Shown here in pieces: positions 27,138-36,989 of a stretch of DNA of 64,000 nt. Under the pieces are notes generated by a model. It saw only the letters and a program-made list of their open reading frames with translations. It did not search any database and was not told the DNA's origin. Both the position numbers and the translations under genes were made by a program. Position 1 is the first letter of the stretch. The number at the start of each line of letters is the position of its first letter. The DNA comes from Metabacillus schmidteae (GTDB lineage: Bacteria > Bacillota > Bacilli > Bacillales > Bacillaceae): positions 196,130-260,129 of the forward strand of contig NZ_CAESCH010000003.1 in assembly GCF_903166545.1 (NCBI RefSeq), in the 5' to 3' direction.

Positions 27138-28415
27138 ATGGATTTTAAACAAAACCAGAAAATAAATCAAGTCACCGAACAAACACTCGTAGTAGGAATC
27201 GATATTGCCAAGCGGAAACACTTCGCCTGCTTTGTCGATGACCGTGGGCGTGTGCTCCAAAAATCTTTCTCGGTATTACAGTCTGGCGACGGTTTTCAGA
27301 GATTTTATCAGCGTATTTTGGATGCCATGAAAGACTTCGGAAAAACGGAAGTCATAGTTGGGATTGAACCAACAGGGCATTACTGGCTTAACCTGGCCTA
27401 TTTCCTTGAGGAACGAGGCATCCCCCTAGTCATGACCAATCCTATGCACGTCAAGCGATCAAAGGAGCTGGATGACAACCTGCCAACCAAACATGACCGT
27501 AAGGATGCACTAGTCATCGCTCGCTTGATCAAAGATGGGCGCTTCAGCTATCCTCGCATCCTAAAGGACATGGAGGCTGAACTCCGTGTGGGTTCAACAT
27601 TTAGAAGCAAGTTGACAGAGGAGCTGGGAGCCGTTAAAAACATGATCATTCGCTGGCTGGACCGTTATTTCCCTGAGTTCACCCAGGTCTTTCCGTCATT
27701 CGGGAAGATGGCAATGGCTGTCCTGGAATGCACTCCATTTCCGGCTGATCTTCACCAAAAACAGCCGGATGAGGTATTGGCAATTTACCGTCAGGTGGAG
27801 GGGCTCAAATCCCCCCAACGGCCAAAAGCAGTACGACTCATTGAAGTTGCTTCTAACTCCATCGGAGTTACAGAGGGACGGGAGATGGCCCGTATAGAAA
27901 TTGCCACTCTCGTTCGCCGTTACCACCAGTTGGAACAGGAGATTGAAAGCATTACGCAGCACCTGGTCGAGCTTGTTAAAACATCAGTAGAATATGAATG
28001 GCTCTCAACGGTACCTGGACTTGGAGATACGACCATTGTTGATTTACTAGCTGAAATCGGAAGCTTCTCACACTACGAAGATCCACGCCAACTCATCAAA
28101 CTCGCGGGATTGACATTACGGGAAAACTCCTCCGGTCAGCACAAAGGACAAAAGAGAATCTCTAAACGGGGCAGGAGAAAGCTACGCGCCCTCCTATTCC
28201 GAGTCATGATGCCGATGGTTCGCCATAACGATGCCTTTAGAAGGCTGCATGAATATTACACAAACCGTAAGGATAATCCGTTACGCAAGAAGCAATCCAT
28301 CGTGGTACTATGCGGGAAACTCTTAAAAGTTCTTCATGGGATCAGCACGAAGCACAAAGCGTTTGACGCAAAGCGAATGATGAAGGATATTCCTGGCCTC
28401 GCAGAGGCTATGTAA
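27138..28415 (+). CDS. IS110 family transposase, 425 residues
   Basis: The RuvC-like DEDD domain is at the N-terminus: D22 in VVGIDIAKRKH, then VGIEPTGHYW and KHDRKDALVIARLI. The C-terminal Tnp_20 domain has LSTVPGLGDTTIVDLLAEIG and the serine-bearing LAGLTLRENSSGQHKGQKR. Both halves are intact. It is preceded by CCAAGGAGGAC. IS110-type enzymes work with a bridge RNA made from the noncoding end of the element to choose targets. It interrupts no recognisable gene. Confidence 0.95.
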   Translation: MDFKQNQKINQVTEQTLVVGIDIAKRKHFACFVDDRGRVLQKSFSVLQSGDGFQRFYQRILDAMKDFGKTEVIVGIEPTGHYWLNLAYFLEERGIPLVMTNPMHVKRSKELDDNLPTKHDRKDALVIARLIKDGRFSYPRILKDMEAELRVGSTFRSKLTEELGAVKNMIIRWLDRYFPEFTQVFPSFGKMAMAVLECTPFPADLHQKQPDEVLAIYRQVEGLKSPQRPKAVRLIEVASNSIGVTEGREMARIEIATLVRRYHQLEQEIESITQHLVELVKTSVEYEWLSTVPGLGDTTIVDLLAEIGSFSHYEDPRQLIKLAGLTLRENSSGQHKGQKRISKRGRRKLRALLFRVMMPMVRHNDAFRRLHEYYTNRKDNPLRKKQSIVVLCGKLLKVLHGISTKHKAFDAKRMMKDIPGLAEAM

Positions 28416-28680
28416 AGTCCTGCATCCCCTTAAACGACCTAGACAACAGGATGACACGGAGAAGCTGGCACTATATCATCCATTCGACCTTGAGTCCCTA
28501 AAGGAGCTTCGCTAGCCTCTGCCTTATGACTAGACCGAACGAAGGAATGTAGGCACTTGGATGCCCAGAGACATGGGAGGGTACGTCATCATAAGCTACG
28601 CAGAGATCCATTGTGCATCGTATACTTTGTGATCACTACTTTACCATCATTACCCAGTAGTGACCGCGTAGCGTACCCAC
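28416..28680 (+). other. Noncoding 3' region of the IS110 element, possible bridge-RNA source
   Basis: This GC-richer stretch has no open frame of note but contains short complementary segments, for example GGCACTTGGATGCC near 28553. In IS1111-type members of the family the long noncoding region follows the transposase gene. That is the position expected for a bridge RNA here; the RNA itself is inferred. Confidence 0.35.
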
Positions 28681-28839
28681 TAATTGTAAGAGAATCACAT
28701 ATTTATTAAATTCTGTTAGGGTGTTTGTCGAAAAATATTTTTTTGACATCCCACCAACGGGTCAAACCGTTGATATATCAATATTTATAGAGGGAGGGTA
28801 TCTTTTATTTATGCATTATTGCTACTAGAGGAGGAAACT

Positions 28840-30702
28840 ATGTTCAAGAAATTAGTAAATAAATATTCTTTCTTATTTATTGCCGCAATGATTATGTGGG
28901 TGAAAACGTATGTTGTTTATCAAACAAGCTTTGATATCAAAATAGAAAATCCTATGCAGGCTTTTATATTATTTCTAAATCCACTAAGTTTCTTTTTACT
29001 TATTTTTGGATTAGGTCTTTTTATGAAACAGAGAGCAAGAAATATTTATATTATTGTCGTGAGTACAATAGGTACGATTATGTTGATTGCCAACATGATG
29101 TTTTACAACTTTTTTAATGATTTTTTAACGATTCCTGTACTCTTTCAATCTAGTAATATGGGAGATTTGGGAAGTAGTATTGAAGAGTTGGTAAAGCCAA
29201 GTTACTTTCTATTGTTTGTAGATATCATCTTTTTGATTTGGTTAGCTAGAAAATATAAAAACAAAGTGATTAATGCAGTGACTATAAAAGAAAGAGTTGC
29301 TTATTTCTTACTAGTTTGTGCGGTATTTATGTTTAATTTGGGACTAGCTGAAGTACAGCGTCCTCAACTTTTAACTCGTTCCTTTGATAGAGAGATGCTG
29401 GTGAAAAATATAGGTATATTTAATTTTCACATTTATGATGCTATTTTACAGTCAAGAACAACTGCCCAAAGGGCACTTGCGGATAGTGACGAGCTAACAA
29501 ATATTCAAAACTATATTAAAGCAAATAAAAAAGCACCAAATGAAGAACTGTTTGGAATTGCAGAAGGGCGTAATGTGATTTTTGTTTCGATGGAATCGAC
29601 CCAGAGCTTTGTGGTGAATGAAACATTGAATGGTGAGGAAATTACACCGTTTTTAAATGACTTTATTCAAGAAAGCTATTACTTTGACAATTTCTATCAT
29701 CAAACGGAACAGGGGAAGACGTCTGATTCAGAATTTCTGACAGCAAATTCACTGTATCCACTTGGAAGAGGTGCAGTATTTTTCACAAATAGTAACAATG
29801 AGTATAATGCTACTCCTGAAATCCTAAAGGAGCATAACTATTACTCAGCTACTTTTCATGCGAATAATGCAAGCTTTTGGAATCGGGATATTATGTATAA
29901 TTCATTTGGTGTTGACCATTTTTATGATATAGATAGCTATGAAGTAACAGCTAAAAATTCAGTTGGTTGGGGTTTAAAGGATAAAGAGTATTTTGAACAA
30001 TCAGTTGATCTAATGAAAGAACTACCACAACCGTTTTACAGCTACTTTATCACGTTAACAAATCATTTTCCTTTTGAGTTAGGGGAAGAAGATAGATTCA
30101 TAGATGAATTTGATTCAAATAGTGGAACTCTAAACAGATTTTTTCCAACAGTACGTTATCAAGATGAAGCATTAAAGAGATTTATTGAGAAATTAAAAGA
30201 GTCAGGTCTTTATGAGAATTCGATTATTGTGTTAATGGGGGACCATTATGGCATCTCTGAAAACCACAATAAAGCGATGGCTAAGTTTTTAGAAAAAGAC
30301 GAAATTACACCGTATGATTCTGTACAATTGCAACGAGTACCATTCTTAATTCATATGCCAGGTATAACAGATCAGAATCCTAAATTAATCTCAGATATTT
30401 CAGGACAAATTGATGTGAAACCTACTTTATTACATTTGTTGGGTATTGATACAAGTGACATGATTCACTTTGGAAATGATTTATTCTCACCTGAGAGAAA
30501 TCCTTTTGCAGTATTGCGAAATGGAAGCTTTATAACCGAAGATTATATCTCTGTATCTGATGTCTGTTATGACCGAGAAACAGGTGATATTGTTGACGGT
30601 GAGGAAACATGTGATCTTTATGCAGAAAAGGCTCACAATGAGTTAAGTTTTTCGGATAAGATTATCTATGGAGACTTATTGAGGTTTTATAATGAAGAAT
30701 AA
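28840..30702 (+). CDS. Lipoteichoic acid synthase-like LTA synthase/sulfatase family protein
   Basis: The 620-residue protein starts at ATG 28840 behind AGAGGAGG. Five membrane spans occupy about residues 10-190, followed by an extracellular sulfatase-fold domain. Metal and catalytic residues match LtaS: E in VSMEST, T294 in QGKTSDSEF (the glycerolphosphate-accepting threonine) and a later LMGDHYGIS. LtaS polymerises glycerolphosphate from phosphatidylglycerol onto a glycolipid at the outer face of the membrane. It is transposon cargo, so probably an accessory copy to a chromosomal enzyme. Promoter-like DNA and a hairpin (AACGG/CCGTT near 28757) lie upstream. Confidence 0.9.
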   Translation: MFKKLVNKYSFLFIAAMIMWVKTYVVYQTSFDIKIENPMQAFILFLNPLSFFLLIFGLGLFMKQRARNIYIIVVSTIGTIMLIANMMFYNFFNDFLTIPVLFQSSNMGDLGSSIEELVKPSYFLLFVDIIFLIWLARKYKNKVINAVTIKERVAYFLLVCAVFMFNLGLAEVQRPQLLTRSFDREMLVKNIGIFNFHIYDAILQSRTTAQRALADSDELTNIQNYIKANKKAPNEELFGIAEGRNVIFVSMESTQSFVVNETLNGEEITPFLNDFIQESYYFDNFYHQTEQGKTSDSEFLTANSLYPLGRGAVFFTNSNNEYNATPEILKEHNYYSATFHANNASFWNRDIMYNSFGVDHFYDIDSYEVTAKNSVGWGLKDKEYFEQSVDLMKELPQPFYSYFITLTNHFPFELGEEDRFIDEFDSNSGTLNRFFPTVRYQDEALKRFIEKLKESGLYENSIIVLMGDHYGISENHNKAMAKFLEKDEITPYDSVQLQRVPFLIHMPGITDQNPKLISDISGQIDVKPTLLHLLGIDTSDMIHFGNDLFSPERNPFAVLRNGSFITEDYISVSDVCYDRETGDIVDGEETCDLYAEKAHNELSFSDKIIYGDLLRFYNEE

Positions 30703-30776
30703 CTTTAAATTATTATATGGATTAAAAAATCTAAGGTTAAACTAATATAAACAACATAATAAAAATACAAAAAAGA

Positions 30777-30828
30777 AAGAACCCTATAGACATCTTAGAA
30801 AGGTCTTTTAATAGGGTTCTTTTTTTGT
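30777..30828 (+). terminator. Rho-independent terminator
   Basis: AAGAACCCTAT pairs with ATAGGGTTCTT (inner GAC/GTC stem) and runs into TTTTTTT. It ends the LTA-synthase-like gene. Confidence 0.85.
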
Positions 30829-31322
30829 GAATAGAAAAAAATTAAAAAAAGTTTATTTTACTGTTACACCATAATAATTTAAATAAATATAGAAACGTTA
30901 AGACAGTTAAGGACCTGAATACATTCAGATTATGGATTCAACATACACGTAGTTAATTTAGGGGAAAAAAATATTTCTATCAAATGTATGTCTTACTTTT
31001 TGATTAAATATATCATTTTTTTCTAAAAGTTTACTTATGTATACCGATATAAAACATGACAGAAGTATATCTTACAGAATGAGAGGTGAGACCAAAGATT
31101 ATTATTTAATGTGATGTTTACGCTGTTAGGATCTGAATACTAAATGTTAGGAATGCAGAGATGAATTTTGAATATTAGGATATCCCTATTTGCTTATATC
31201 TATATAATAATAGAATTACTTTTTATTGATTGGATCTGTTTTTGACTAAAGCTAATCTGTTGGATTTGTATTTGATAGTACTAAAGCATTTAAAGGAGTT
31301 AATTTGCTATGGGAGGTATATT
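30829..31322. other. AT-rich intergenic stretch without recognisable gene
   Basis: About 490 nt between the terminator and the lipoprotein start contain no sizeable open frame or strong repeat. Only the ribosome site of the lipoprotein (GGGAGG at 31312) is clear. Confidence 0.5.
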
Positions 31323-32021
31323 TTGAAAAAGTTATTCGTATTGTCGATTTTTTCCATATTATTATTAACAGCGTGTAATCAAGATATTACACCAACTGGA
31401 AATAGTATATTATCTCATGTAACGACTGCTCACGTAGAAGGCGATGATGTGTATTTTAAAGTGAACGGTACTTATTTAATCGCTGAAAACCAAAAGGAAG
31501 CTTTTCAAACCCATCAAAGTAATTATTTTACTTTAATTGAAATGTCTGACGGATCATACGTTATTAAGAAAAACGATAAACAACAACAAGATGGTTACAG
31601 TTACGAAGAAGCACAAAAAAAACGTGAGGAAAACCAAGAGATAATAGCTCAAAGGGCTCAAGAAGAAAAAGAAAAAAAGGAAGAGCTAAAAGCAGAAAAA
31701 ATTCAGTTTCAACGTGAAAAAGAAGAGCATAATAGAGGTATTGAACAGCAAGAAATGGAATTAAAGGCTCAAAGGCAAGAAGAACTGTTAAGGATGCAGG
31801 AAGAACAGTTAAAAATGCGAAAAGAAGAAAAAGAAAAAGCGGAATTAGCAAAAGCAGAAGAATTTCAATTTCAACGTGAAAAAGCAGAATACAATCAAGT
31901 TATTCAACAGCAAGAATTCGAATTGAAGGCTCAAAGGCAGGAAGAACAATTAAAAATGCAAGCTGAACAACTAAAAGTTCAAATTGAACAACTGAGAAAA
32001 GAAATAGGGTATGAAGAATAA
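31323..32021 (+). CDS. Coiled-coil lipoprotein, 232 residues
   Basis: The start is TTG 31323, 8 nt after GGGAGG; the longer reading upstream is not needed. The signal peptide ends in the lipobox LLTAC, so the cysteine near residue 19 should be lipidated and the protein anchored outside the membrane. After a small globular part (about 20-95), the remainder is a long E/K/Q-rich coiled coil. The coil holds a tandem duplication of about 50 residues, each half with FQREK, IQQQE-ELKAQRQEE and EQLKM. The function is unknown; it may be an envelope-stress or spacer protein working with the neighbouring LTA-synthase-like enzyme. Confidence 0.75.
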   Translation: MKKLFVLSIFSILLLTACNQDITPTGNSILSHVTTAHVEGDDVYFKVNGTYLIAENQKEAFQTHQSNYFTLIEMSDGSYVIKKNDKQQQDGYSYEEAQKKREENQEIIAQRAQEEKEKKEELKAEKIQFQREKEEHNRGIEQQEMELKAQRQEELLRMQEEQLKMRKEEKEKAELAKAEEFQFQREKAEYNQVIQQQEFELKAQRQEEQLKMQAEQLKVQIEQLRKEIGYEE

Positions 32022-32069
32022 TATCCAGTTGGATTTAAAAGGAATTATTATAATAATAAAGAAAAGAAA

Positions 32070-32098
32070 AATGTGGAGGATTAATCTTCCACACCTTT
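32070..32098. terminator. Bidirectional terminator between converging genes
   Basis: TGTGGAGGA and TCTTCCACA pair; an A-rich run precedes and a T-rich run follows. It serves the lipoprotein gene and the minus-strand UspA gene. Confidence 0.65.
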
Positions 32099-32518
32099 CT
32101 ATTTTACAATAAGTACAGGACAATTCGCTCTCTTTGCTACTTTATGACTAACACTGCCCAACACAAATTCCTGGATTCCGTTTAAACCTCGACTGCCAAT
32201 TACTACAATGTCAATATTGTTATCGCTTACATAATTGACAATGCATGGACCTGGTTCGCCATGTAAGATCTTTATTTCATAGGAGACTCCGGCTTCCATT
32301 GCTTGTTTTTCAACTTCCTTCATTCGTTCTTTACGCTTATCATTGATATCAATAGAATTCCAGTTGCTTAGGACATCAGATTTAGCTCTATCCGCATCAA
32401 TAACATAAACAACATCTATGGTTGAACCTTTACTACATGTAGCAATATGAATAGCGTTTTCAGCAGCGCGCTTAGAGTGCTCTGAGCCGTCTGTTGCTAA
32501 TAAGATCTTCTTGTACAT
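32099..32518 (-). CDS. UspA-family universal stress protein, copy 1
   Basis: The 139-residue protein is a single Usp domain: KILLATDGSEHSKRAAENAI at the N-terminus and the ATP-binding GSRGLNGIQEFVLGSVSHKV motif near the C-terminus, ending CPVLIVK. ATP-binding Usp proteins act as dimers in stress signalling and can bind partner transporters. It lies 20 nt downstream of a SulP gene on the same strand, so the two form a sulP-usp operon. A strong ribosome site (AGGAGG) lies between them. Confidence 0.92.
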   Translation of the reverse strand: MYKKILLATDGSEHSKRAAENAIHIATCSKGSTIDVVYVIDADRAKSDVLSNWNSIDINDKRKERMKEVEKQAMEAGVSYEIKILHGEPGPCIVNYVSDNNIDIVVIGSRGLNGIQEFVLGSVSHKVAKRANCPVLIVK

Positions 32519-32538
32519 CTTTTCACCTCCTACTCATC

Positions 32539-33987
32539 CTAATGAGAGCTTAGTTTGTTCGCGAGTTTACCAACTAGTTCTGAGCTTTCCTCGTTTAAGC
32601 CGGTCACGTTTACATTCTTACCAGTTTCCTCAAACTTTGAAACAATTTTGTCAATAGCAGCAACTGCAGAATCATCCCAAATATGAGACCGAGTAAGATT
32701 TACTTCAACAGATGTAATTTCTTCTTTATAATCAAATTTTGTGAGCAATTCCGTTACCGATGCAAAGAATAGTTCACCATTGATATTATATATTCTTGTA
32801 TCTCCTTTTAAGTGACTTTCTACACGTATTTTGGAAATTTTAGACACAAAGAAAATCGCACTTAATAAGATTCCAGAAAAGACACCTATAGCTAAATTAT
32901 GAGTATAAATAACGGTGACAACCGTGATGATCATCACAAGCGCATCACTTCTTGGAATCAAATGAAGGGTACGAATGGAATTCCAATCAAATGTACTAAT
33001 CGAAACCATGATCATGACACCTACTAAAGCAGCCATTGGAATTTGTACAACAATATCACCTAAAACAATAATTAGAAACATGAGAAATGCGCCTGCAACT
33101 AGTGATGAGAGGCGTCCACGCCCACCTGATTTAATGTTTATGACTGATTGTCCAATCATGGCGCAGCCTGCCATACCTCCAAAGAACCCTGTAATAATAT
33201 TAGCGATTCCTTGACCTTTCCCCTCAGCATTCTTATTACTAGGAGTGTCTGTCATATCATCAACAATAGATGCTGTAAGAAGGGACTCTAATAGCCCGAC
33301 AATAGTTAAAGCAAGTGAGTAAGGTAAGATAATCATAAAAGTTTCAATTGAAAGGGGGATGTCTGGTATCAAAAAGACAGGTAATGTACGCGTTAATTCT
33401 CCCATATCTCCTACAGCTCTAACATTGATATCCATAATAAGAGCAATAGTTGTTACGGCGATAATAGCAACAAGAGTAGAAGGGATTACCTTCGTTAAAT
33501 AGGGTAATAAATAGATGATCAATAATGTAATTGCAACTAGCAAATACATTATTGATGTTTCGCCTTCAAAATGCTGTAATTGTGATGTGAAAATGAGTAT
33601 GGCAAGGGCATTTACAAAACCGACCATAACGGAACGAGGTATAAACTTCATATATCTCGCTAGTTTTAAAAAACCGAATATAATTTGAAGTACCCCTGTT
33701 AATATAGTTGCAGCTAGCAGATATTCAAGTCCGTGATCTCTAACTAGATCAAGAAATAATAATGCCATTGCCCCAGTTGCAGCTGATATCATTCCAGGCC
33801 TTCCACCTACAAAGGCAATCGTTACTGCGATTGTAAAAGAAGCATAAAGTCCAACCATTGGATCAACACCGGCAATAATAGAGAAGGCTATAGCCTCAGG
33901 GATTAGCGCAAGTGCAACAACTAATCCTGATAGAACATCTCCTTTTATATTGCCGAACCAAGACTCCTTATATGTTACCTGTTCCAA
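32539..33987 (-). CDS. SulP-family anion transporter with STAS domain, copy 2
   Basis: The 482-residue protein starts at TTG (33987, minus strand) behind AAAGGAGG. It has the SulP membrane core ([54 protein letters not shown]) and a C-terminal STAS domain with [13 protein letters not shown]. It is closely similar to the copies at 23770 and 36990. Unlike those, it has no TGAGAGT-loop leader hairpin upstream. It probably exchanges inorganic anions such as sulfate or bicarbonate, perhaps gated by the UspA encoded next to it. Confidence 0.9.
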   Translation of the reverse strand: MEQVTYKESWFGNIKGDVLSGLVVALALIPEAIAFSIIAGVDPMVGLYASFTIAVTIAFVGGRPGMISAATGAMALLFLDLVRDHGLEYLLAATILTGVLQIIFGFLKLARYMKFIPRSVMVGFVNALAILIFTSQLQHFEGETSIMYLLVAITLLIIYLLPYLTKVIPSTLVAIIAVTTIALIMDINVRAVGDMGELTRTLPVFLIPDIPLSIETFMIILPYSLALTIVGLLESLLTASIVDDMTDTPSNKNAEGKGQGIANIITGFFGGMAGCAMIGQSVINIKSGGRGRLSSLVAGAFLMFLIIVLGDIVVQIPMAALVGVMIMVSISTFDWNSIRTLHLIPRSDALVMIITVVTVIYTHNLAIGVFSGILLSAIFFVSKISKIRVESHLKGDTRIYNINGELFFASVTELLTKFDYKEEITSVEVNLTRSHIWDDSAVAAIDKIVSKFEETGKNVNVTGLNEESSELVGKLANKLSSH

Positions 33988-34230
33988 TTATTACTACCTC
34001 CTTTATCCTTTTGTTAGTATGTGCAGGTACTTTCTAATAACTCTAAAGAATTTGTCTAGCCATAAGATCATGTCGAAAAAAACCTGTACTTAATGTTTGC
34101 GTTTGTTCAATTCATTTGTGAAAATAAGAGTATCTAGTTGATCGTGTGAAACAAGCCAATTATTTTTATATTTTTTCTAGGCTGTTTTCGTAAATATTAT
34201 ATTTTTCAGAATGCAATATTTAAAAATAGT

Positions 34231-34353
34231 GGAATAGAGCAGAAGTCGCTCGATTCCTGCAGGAGAAGAGGAAATTGCGCGGTCTCACAGGCGAATCCGA
34301 GGGAGGATCGGCTTCCTCCCCAGACGAGTGCCTGGATCGCAATGGAACGAACC
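34231..34353. repeat. GC-rich dispersed intergenic repeat, Bacillaceae type
   Basis: This island is much richer in G and C than its surroundings and has several nested complementary segments (CTCGATTCCTGC..GCAGGAG, GGGAGGA..TCCTCCC, GGATCG..CGATCC-like). It resembles the noncoding CTCGACTCCTGCGGG-type elements scattered in Bacillaceae genomes. This identification is from memory of that family, not from a search. Its position before the RNase J gene may affect that transcript. Confidence 0.5.
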
Positions 34354-34472
34354 TGTTTGTACGAGCAATGGCTTAAAAAGAAACAAGAATGCGAAAACAG
34401 CCTTTTTCTAAAATATAAAAATTTTTATAAAAAGCATAAAAAGAAATGAATAAAAAGATAAAGGAGGATTCA

Positions 34473-36116
34473 ATGAGTGAAAATGAAGCAGTAAAAGTTA
34501 TTCCACTAGGTGGAATGGGTGAGATAGGGAAAAATATGTACGTCATTGAATGCATGGATGAAATCATAATTGTTGATGCGGGTGTGAAGTTTGCAACCAA
34601 TGATTTACTTGGAGTAGACCTACTTATTCCTGATTTCTCATACTTAGAGAAAAATACGGAAAAAATAAAAGGTCTCTTTATCACACATGGCCATGAGGAT
34701 CATATTGGAGGTATACCGTATTTGCTCAAAAAGATAAACATTCCGATTTACGCGGGAGATTTAGCTTTGGGGTTTATTAAAAGTAAATTAGAAGAACATC
34801 AACTCCTCCATATGGCAAAACTCCATGAAATATCAGAGAACAGTAGAGTGGAATATCATCATTCTTTTGTTACTTTTTTTAGAACAACACATAGTATTCC
34901 TGACTCTTTTGGGATTGTCATCCATACACCTTTAGGGAATATAGTACATACAGGTGACTTCAAATTCGATTTGACTCCCACCGGGAAACCATCGGATGTG
35001 TCGCGTATGAGTGAAATAGGGAACTCGGGTGTATTGTGCCTATTATCCGATAGTACAAATAGTGAAGTTCCCGGATTTTCAGCTTCTGAGCAATATATTA
35101 GTGACAATATCTTTGAGGTCATCAAAAGCCAGAAAGGCCGAATCATTGTTGCTTTATTTGCATCGAATGTTTATCGACTTCAACAGGTTATTAAAGCCTC
35201 AATTGCGACAGGTCGTAAAGTAGCTGTTTTTGGTAGAAGTATGGAAAGAGCAATTTCGATTGGGAAAGAATTAGGATATATAAAGGCACCGTATGGAACA
35301 TTTATTGGAGCGGATGATGTTAACAATTTCAAAAAAAGTCAGGTGACGATACTCTGTACTGGAAGTCAAGGAGAGCCTTTTGCTGCGTTATCAAGAATAG
35401 CGGAAGGTAAGCATAGATTCATAAGTGTTGAACGTGGAGATACCATTATTTTCTCATCTTCGCCAATACCAGGCAATATTCTTGATGTAAATAAAGTGAT
35501 CAATAAACTATTAAAAGCCGGAGCCGAAGTTATCGATAATCAATTGTATGATATTCATACATCCGGTCATGGTGGACAAGAAGAATTAAAACTGATGATT
35601 AACTTAATGAAGCCTAAATATCTTGTTCCAATTCATGGAGAATATCGAATGCAAAAAATGCATCAATCTCTTGCTCTTAATTGTAAAGTACCGGAAGAAA
35701 ATATCTTTGTTTTAGATAATGGGGAAGTTATTGAAATCAGTTCTTCAAAAGCTAGTGTTGTAGGGAGTGTACCTTCCGGTACAGATTATGTACAAGGAAA
35801 CAACGTAGTTAGTATAGGGAAGAAAGTAGCAAGTGATCGAAAAAGACTTGCTGAAAATGGTATCATTACCATTTTTATTCTCAAAGATGGTGTTAACATG
35901 ATAGATAAGCCTCAGGTTATATCTAGAGGATTTGTTTATATGAGAGATGCAGGACCTTTAATGGGGGAATTACAGAACTTAGCCACTTCATTATTCCATC
36001 AATTAATTGATGGAACTGATGTTGAGAGACAAATGATGAATCTCATTTCTGATTTTATATATAACCGATTAAAAAGAAGTCCAATTGTTGTGATTAAACT
36101 TATTAATATTTCTTAA
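34473..36116 (+). CDS. RNase J-family ribonuclease, 547 residues
   Basis: The start is ATG 34473, 5 nt after AAGGAGG. The metallo-beta-lactamase core has HGHEDHIGG (H72, H74, D76, H77) with further ligands in TGDFKFD and HIHGEY-type segments. The beta-CASP region follows (SDSTNSEVPGFS, FASNVYRLQQ) and then the short RNase J C-terminal domain with RDAGPLMGELQ. RNase J enzymes act as endo- and 5'-3' exoribonucleases in mRNA decay and maturation. Length and motifs are normal. A chromosomal RNase J is expected elsewhere, so this cargo copy is probably a paralogue with an accessory role between the SulP/Usp units. Confidence 0.9.
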   Translation: MSENEAVKVIPLGGMGEIGKNMYVIECMDEIIIVDAGVKFATNDLLGVDLLIPDFSYLEKNTEKIKGLFITHGHEDHIGGIPYLLKKINIPIYAGDLALGFIKSKLEEHQLLHMAKLHEISENSRVEYHHSFVTFFRTTHSIPDSFGIVIHTPLGNIVHTGDFKFDLTPTGKPSDVSRMSEIGNSGVLCLLSDSTNSEVPGFSASEQYISDNIFEVIKSQKGRIIVALFASNVYRLQQVIKASIATGRKVAVFGRSMERAISIGKELGYIKAPYGTFIGADDVNNFKKSQVTILCTGSQGEPFAALSRIAEGKHRFISVERGDTIIFSSSPIPGNILDVNKVINKLLKAGAEVIDNQLYDIHTSGHGGQEELKLMINLMKPKYLVPIHGEYRMQKMHQSLALNCKVPEENIFVLDNGEVIEISSSKASVVGSVPSGTDYVQGNNVVSIGKKVASDRKRLAENGIITIFILKDGVNMIDKPQVISRGFVYMRDAGPLMGELQNLATSLFHQLIDGTDVERQMMNLISDFIYNRLKRSPIVVIKLINIS

Positions 36117-36148
36117 GAAGATCTATTTGGATCTTCTTTTCTTTTTGT
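36116..36148 (+). terminator. Rho-independent terminator
   Basis: AGAAGATC pairs with GATCTTCT around a short loop, followed by TTTCTTTTT. It begins at the stop codon of the RNase J gene. Confidence 0.8.
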
Positions 36149-36266
36149 CAAAGATGATTTTTCCACAAAAAAAGGATGTCAGAAAAATCATTATGTAAGC
36201 GCTTCAAATATTAAGCCTACAGTTATATAATAATTATATAAATGCTGGATGAAAGAGGGGGATACC

Positions 36267-36686
36267 GTGTTTCGTCATATCTTACTTCCAACTGATGGGT
36301 CAATCCATTCAATTAAAGCTGCAGAGAAGGCAATTCAAATTGCAAAGTTAAGCACGAACAGCGAGATTGAAGTCATTTACGTAGTAGATGGTAACACATC
36401 GAAACAAGATGTTTTGCGAAGTTGGGATTCAGCAGGAATTAGATATAGTAGAGAGAAAAGACTTCATGCAACAGTTAATCTTGCAAATAAAGCAGGTGTT
36501 AAGTATGCCATTAAGATATTAAGAGGAGACCCTGCCAAGATTATTTTAACTTATGCTAAAGAAAAACAAATTGACCTAATCGTAATGGGAAGCAGAGGGC
36601 TTAATTCTTTTCAAGAAATGCTGCTGGGAAGTGTAAGCCACAGAGTGACAAAGTATTCTCAATGTCCAGTTATGGTTGTTAAATAA
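36267..36686 (+). CDS. UspA-family universal stress protein, copy 2
   Basis: The start is GTG 36267, behind AGAGGGGG; an ATG 18 nt earlier lies before the ribosome site. The 139-residue Usp domain begins FRHILLPTDGSIHSIKAAEKA and has the nucleotide-binding GSRGLNSFQEMLLGSVSHRV motif and a CPVMVVK end. It stands alone between its own terminator and the preceding one, 300 nt upstream of the third SulP gene. Its similarity to the other two UspA copies points to duplication within the cargo. Confidence 0.9.
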   Translation: MFRHILLPTDGSIHSIKAAEKAIQIAKLSTNSEIEVIYVVDGNTSKQDVLRSWDSAGIRYSREKRLHATVNLANKAGVKYAIKILRGDPAKIILTYAKEKQIDLIVMGSRGLNSFQEMLLGSVSHRVTKYSQCPVMVVK

Positions 36687-36701
36687 GAATAGAGAATGAG
36701 G

Positions 36702-36731
36702 AAAGAGGCTGTCACTAAGATAGCCTCTTTG
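36702..36731 (+). terminator. Rho-independent terminator
   Basis: AAAGAGGCT pairs with AGCCTCTTT around a loop of about 11 nt, 16 nt after the UspA stop codon. Confidence 0.7.
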
Positions 36732-36940
36732 ATGTTTATGGATACCAAAAAATAATTATATTAATTAATACTAAAATATAAATGGTTGTATTTAATTATA
36801 ATTAAATTATGTAATTTATATTAGGGGTAGTAATTTATAGATATTTAAAGTAAATAAGAGTAAAAATAATATGATTTACGCTTACATCGAATTTTAATTA
36901 TTTAATTAAAGGTGTTATTATTCAGGTACAAACAACGTCT

Positions 36941-36963
36941 GACTTTCGTGAGAGTCGAAGGTC
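36941..36963 (+). promoter_or_regulatory. SulP leader hairpin, copy 2
   Basis: GACTTTCG pairs with CGAAGGTC around the loop TGAGAGT, identical to the loop at 23708. One pair changes from A-T to G-C and another to a T-G wobble, so the stem is conserved rather than the sequence. It ends 27 nt before the GTG start. Confidence 0.5.
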
Positions 36964-36989
36964 GAAAAATACTAAATAGAGGTGAGAAA

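Larger units (their letters stand above)
27040..28680 (+). mobile_element. IS110-family insertion sequence (approximate ends)
   Basis: One intact IS110-type transposase lies in a block whose base composition is clearly more GC-rich than the AT-rich cargo around it, which marks foreign origin. IS110 elements have no useful terminal inverted repeats, so the limits given are where composition changes. The noncoding stretch is short before the gene (about 100 nt) and long after it (about 260 nt). Confidence 0.75.

Noticed and set aside
36912..36989. N-terminal extension of the third SulP protein
   Set aside because: The extension runs through the conserved leader hairpin and lacks a ribosome site, while GTG 36990 has one and gives the same N-terminus as the other copies.
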